A stretch of DNA of 5,207 nucleotides from Bdellovibrionales bacterium. GTDB taxonomy: Bacteria; Bdellovibrionota; Bdellovibrionia; Bdellovibrionales; JAMPXM01. The notes beneath the pieces are model-generated. The model saw only the letters and a list, made by a program, of their open reading frames with translations. It was not told the DNA's origin and made no database searches. Shown here in pieces: positions 5,163-5,207 of the stretch. The DNA lies in the NCBI GenBank assembly GCA_005793615.1, contig SXRI01000436.1, forward strand, positions 1 to 5,207. The letters are read 5' to 3'. The stretch's first letter is position 1. The number at the start of each line of letters is the position of its first letter. The position numbers and the translations under genes are program-made.

Positions 5163-5207
5163 ATGGAAAAAGCGCAATCAAACACAGGAAAACACGAGGG
5201 AAGCCAC
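5163..5207 (+). CDS. Start of a probable next operon gene, cut by the window end
   Basis: An ATG one base after the upstream TGA opens a frame of 15 codons (MEKAQSNTGKHEGSH) that runs off the window without a stop. The spacing matches the other gene junctions here, and a GAGG lies 9 nt upstream. The residues are polar with no signal peptide, and nothing about function can be read from so short a piece. A relaxase or other DNA-processing gene would be a natural guess from position only. Confidence 0.4.
   Translation, partial: MEKAQSNTGKHEGSH

Noticed and set aside
4802..5185. Antisense open frame of 127 codons
   Set aside because: It is opposite the PD...ELE region of the MobC-like gene. No family motif or convincing ribosome binding site.

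Overview
The window is a tightly packed stretch of an F/P-like type IV secretion (conjugation) operon, all on the + strand. Genes are separated by 1-2 nt or overlap by 4-13 nt, almost every start has a clear AGGAGG-type ribosome binding site, and no promoter or rho-independent terminator is visible. Signal peptides, an outer-membrane-type lipoprotein and a VirB10-like envelope-spanning channel protein point to a Gram-negative bacterium. Base composition is close to balanced. Proteobacteria or a relative such as Bdellovibrionota would fit, but the sequence does not settle the taxon.

Layout: (1) 1-534, the 3' part of a VirB8/TraE-like inner-membrane protein whose start lies upstream of the window; (2) 537-1277, a VirB9/TraK-like periplasmic protein with a signal peptide; (3) 1265-2221, a short VirB10/TraB-like protein; (4) 2218-3888, a VirD4/TraD-type coupling ATPase starting at TTG; (5) 3885-4331, a glycine-zipper lipoprotein; (6) 4328-5161, a winged-helix protein with a PD...ELE motif resembling the replication-relaxation/MobC family; (7) 5163 to the window end, the first 15 codons of a probable next gene.

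How they may work together: VirB8-, VirB9- and VirB10-like proteins would build the envelope-spanning channel. The lipoprotein may be its outer-membrane partner (VirB7/TraV role) or an entry-exclusion/accessory factor. The coupling ATPase would bring the relaxosome to the channel, and the winged-helix protein may be a relaxosome component. The order VirB8-VirB9-VirB10 equals traE-traK-traB of F-type systems, and no VirB11 ATPase lies between VirB10 and the coupling protein.

The most unusual non-coding signals are a 12-bp hairpin with one bulged base inside the start of the MobC-like gene (4471-4498), within a cluster of shorter hairpins from 4335 onward, and a repeat/palindrome cluster at the 3' end of that gene (5111-5154). 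The latter includes a hairpin that contains the probable ribosome binding site of the next gene. There is no gene-free stretch above 300 bases.
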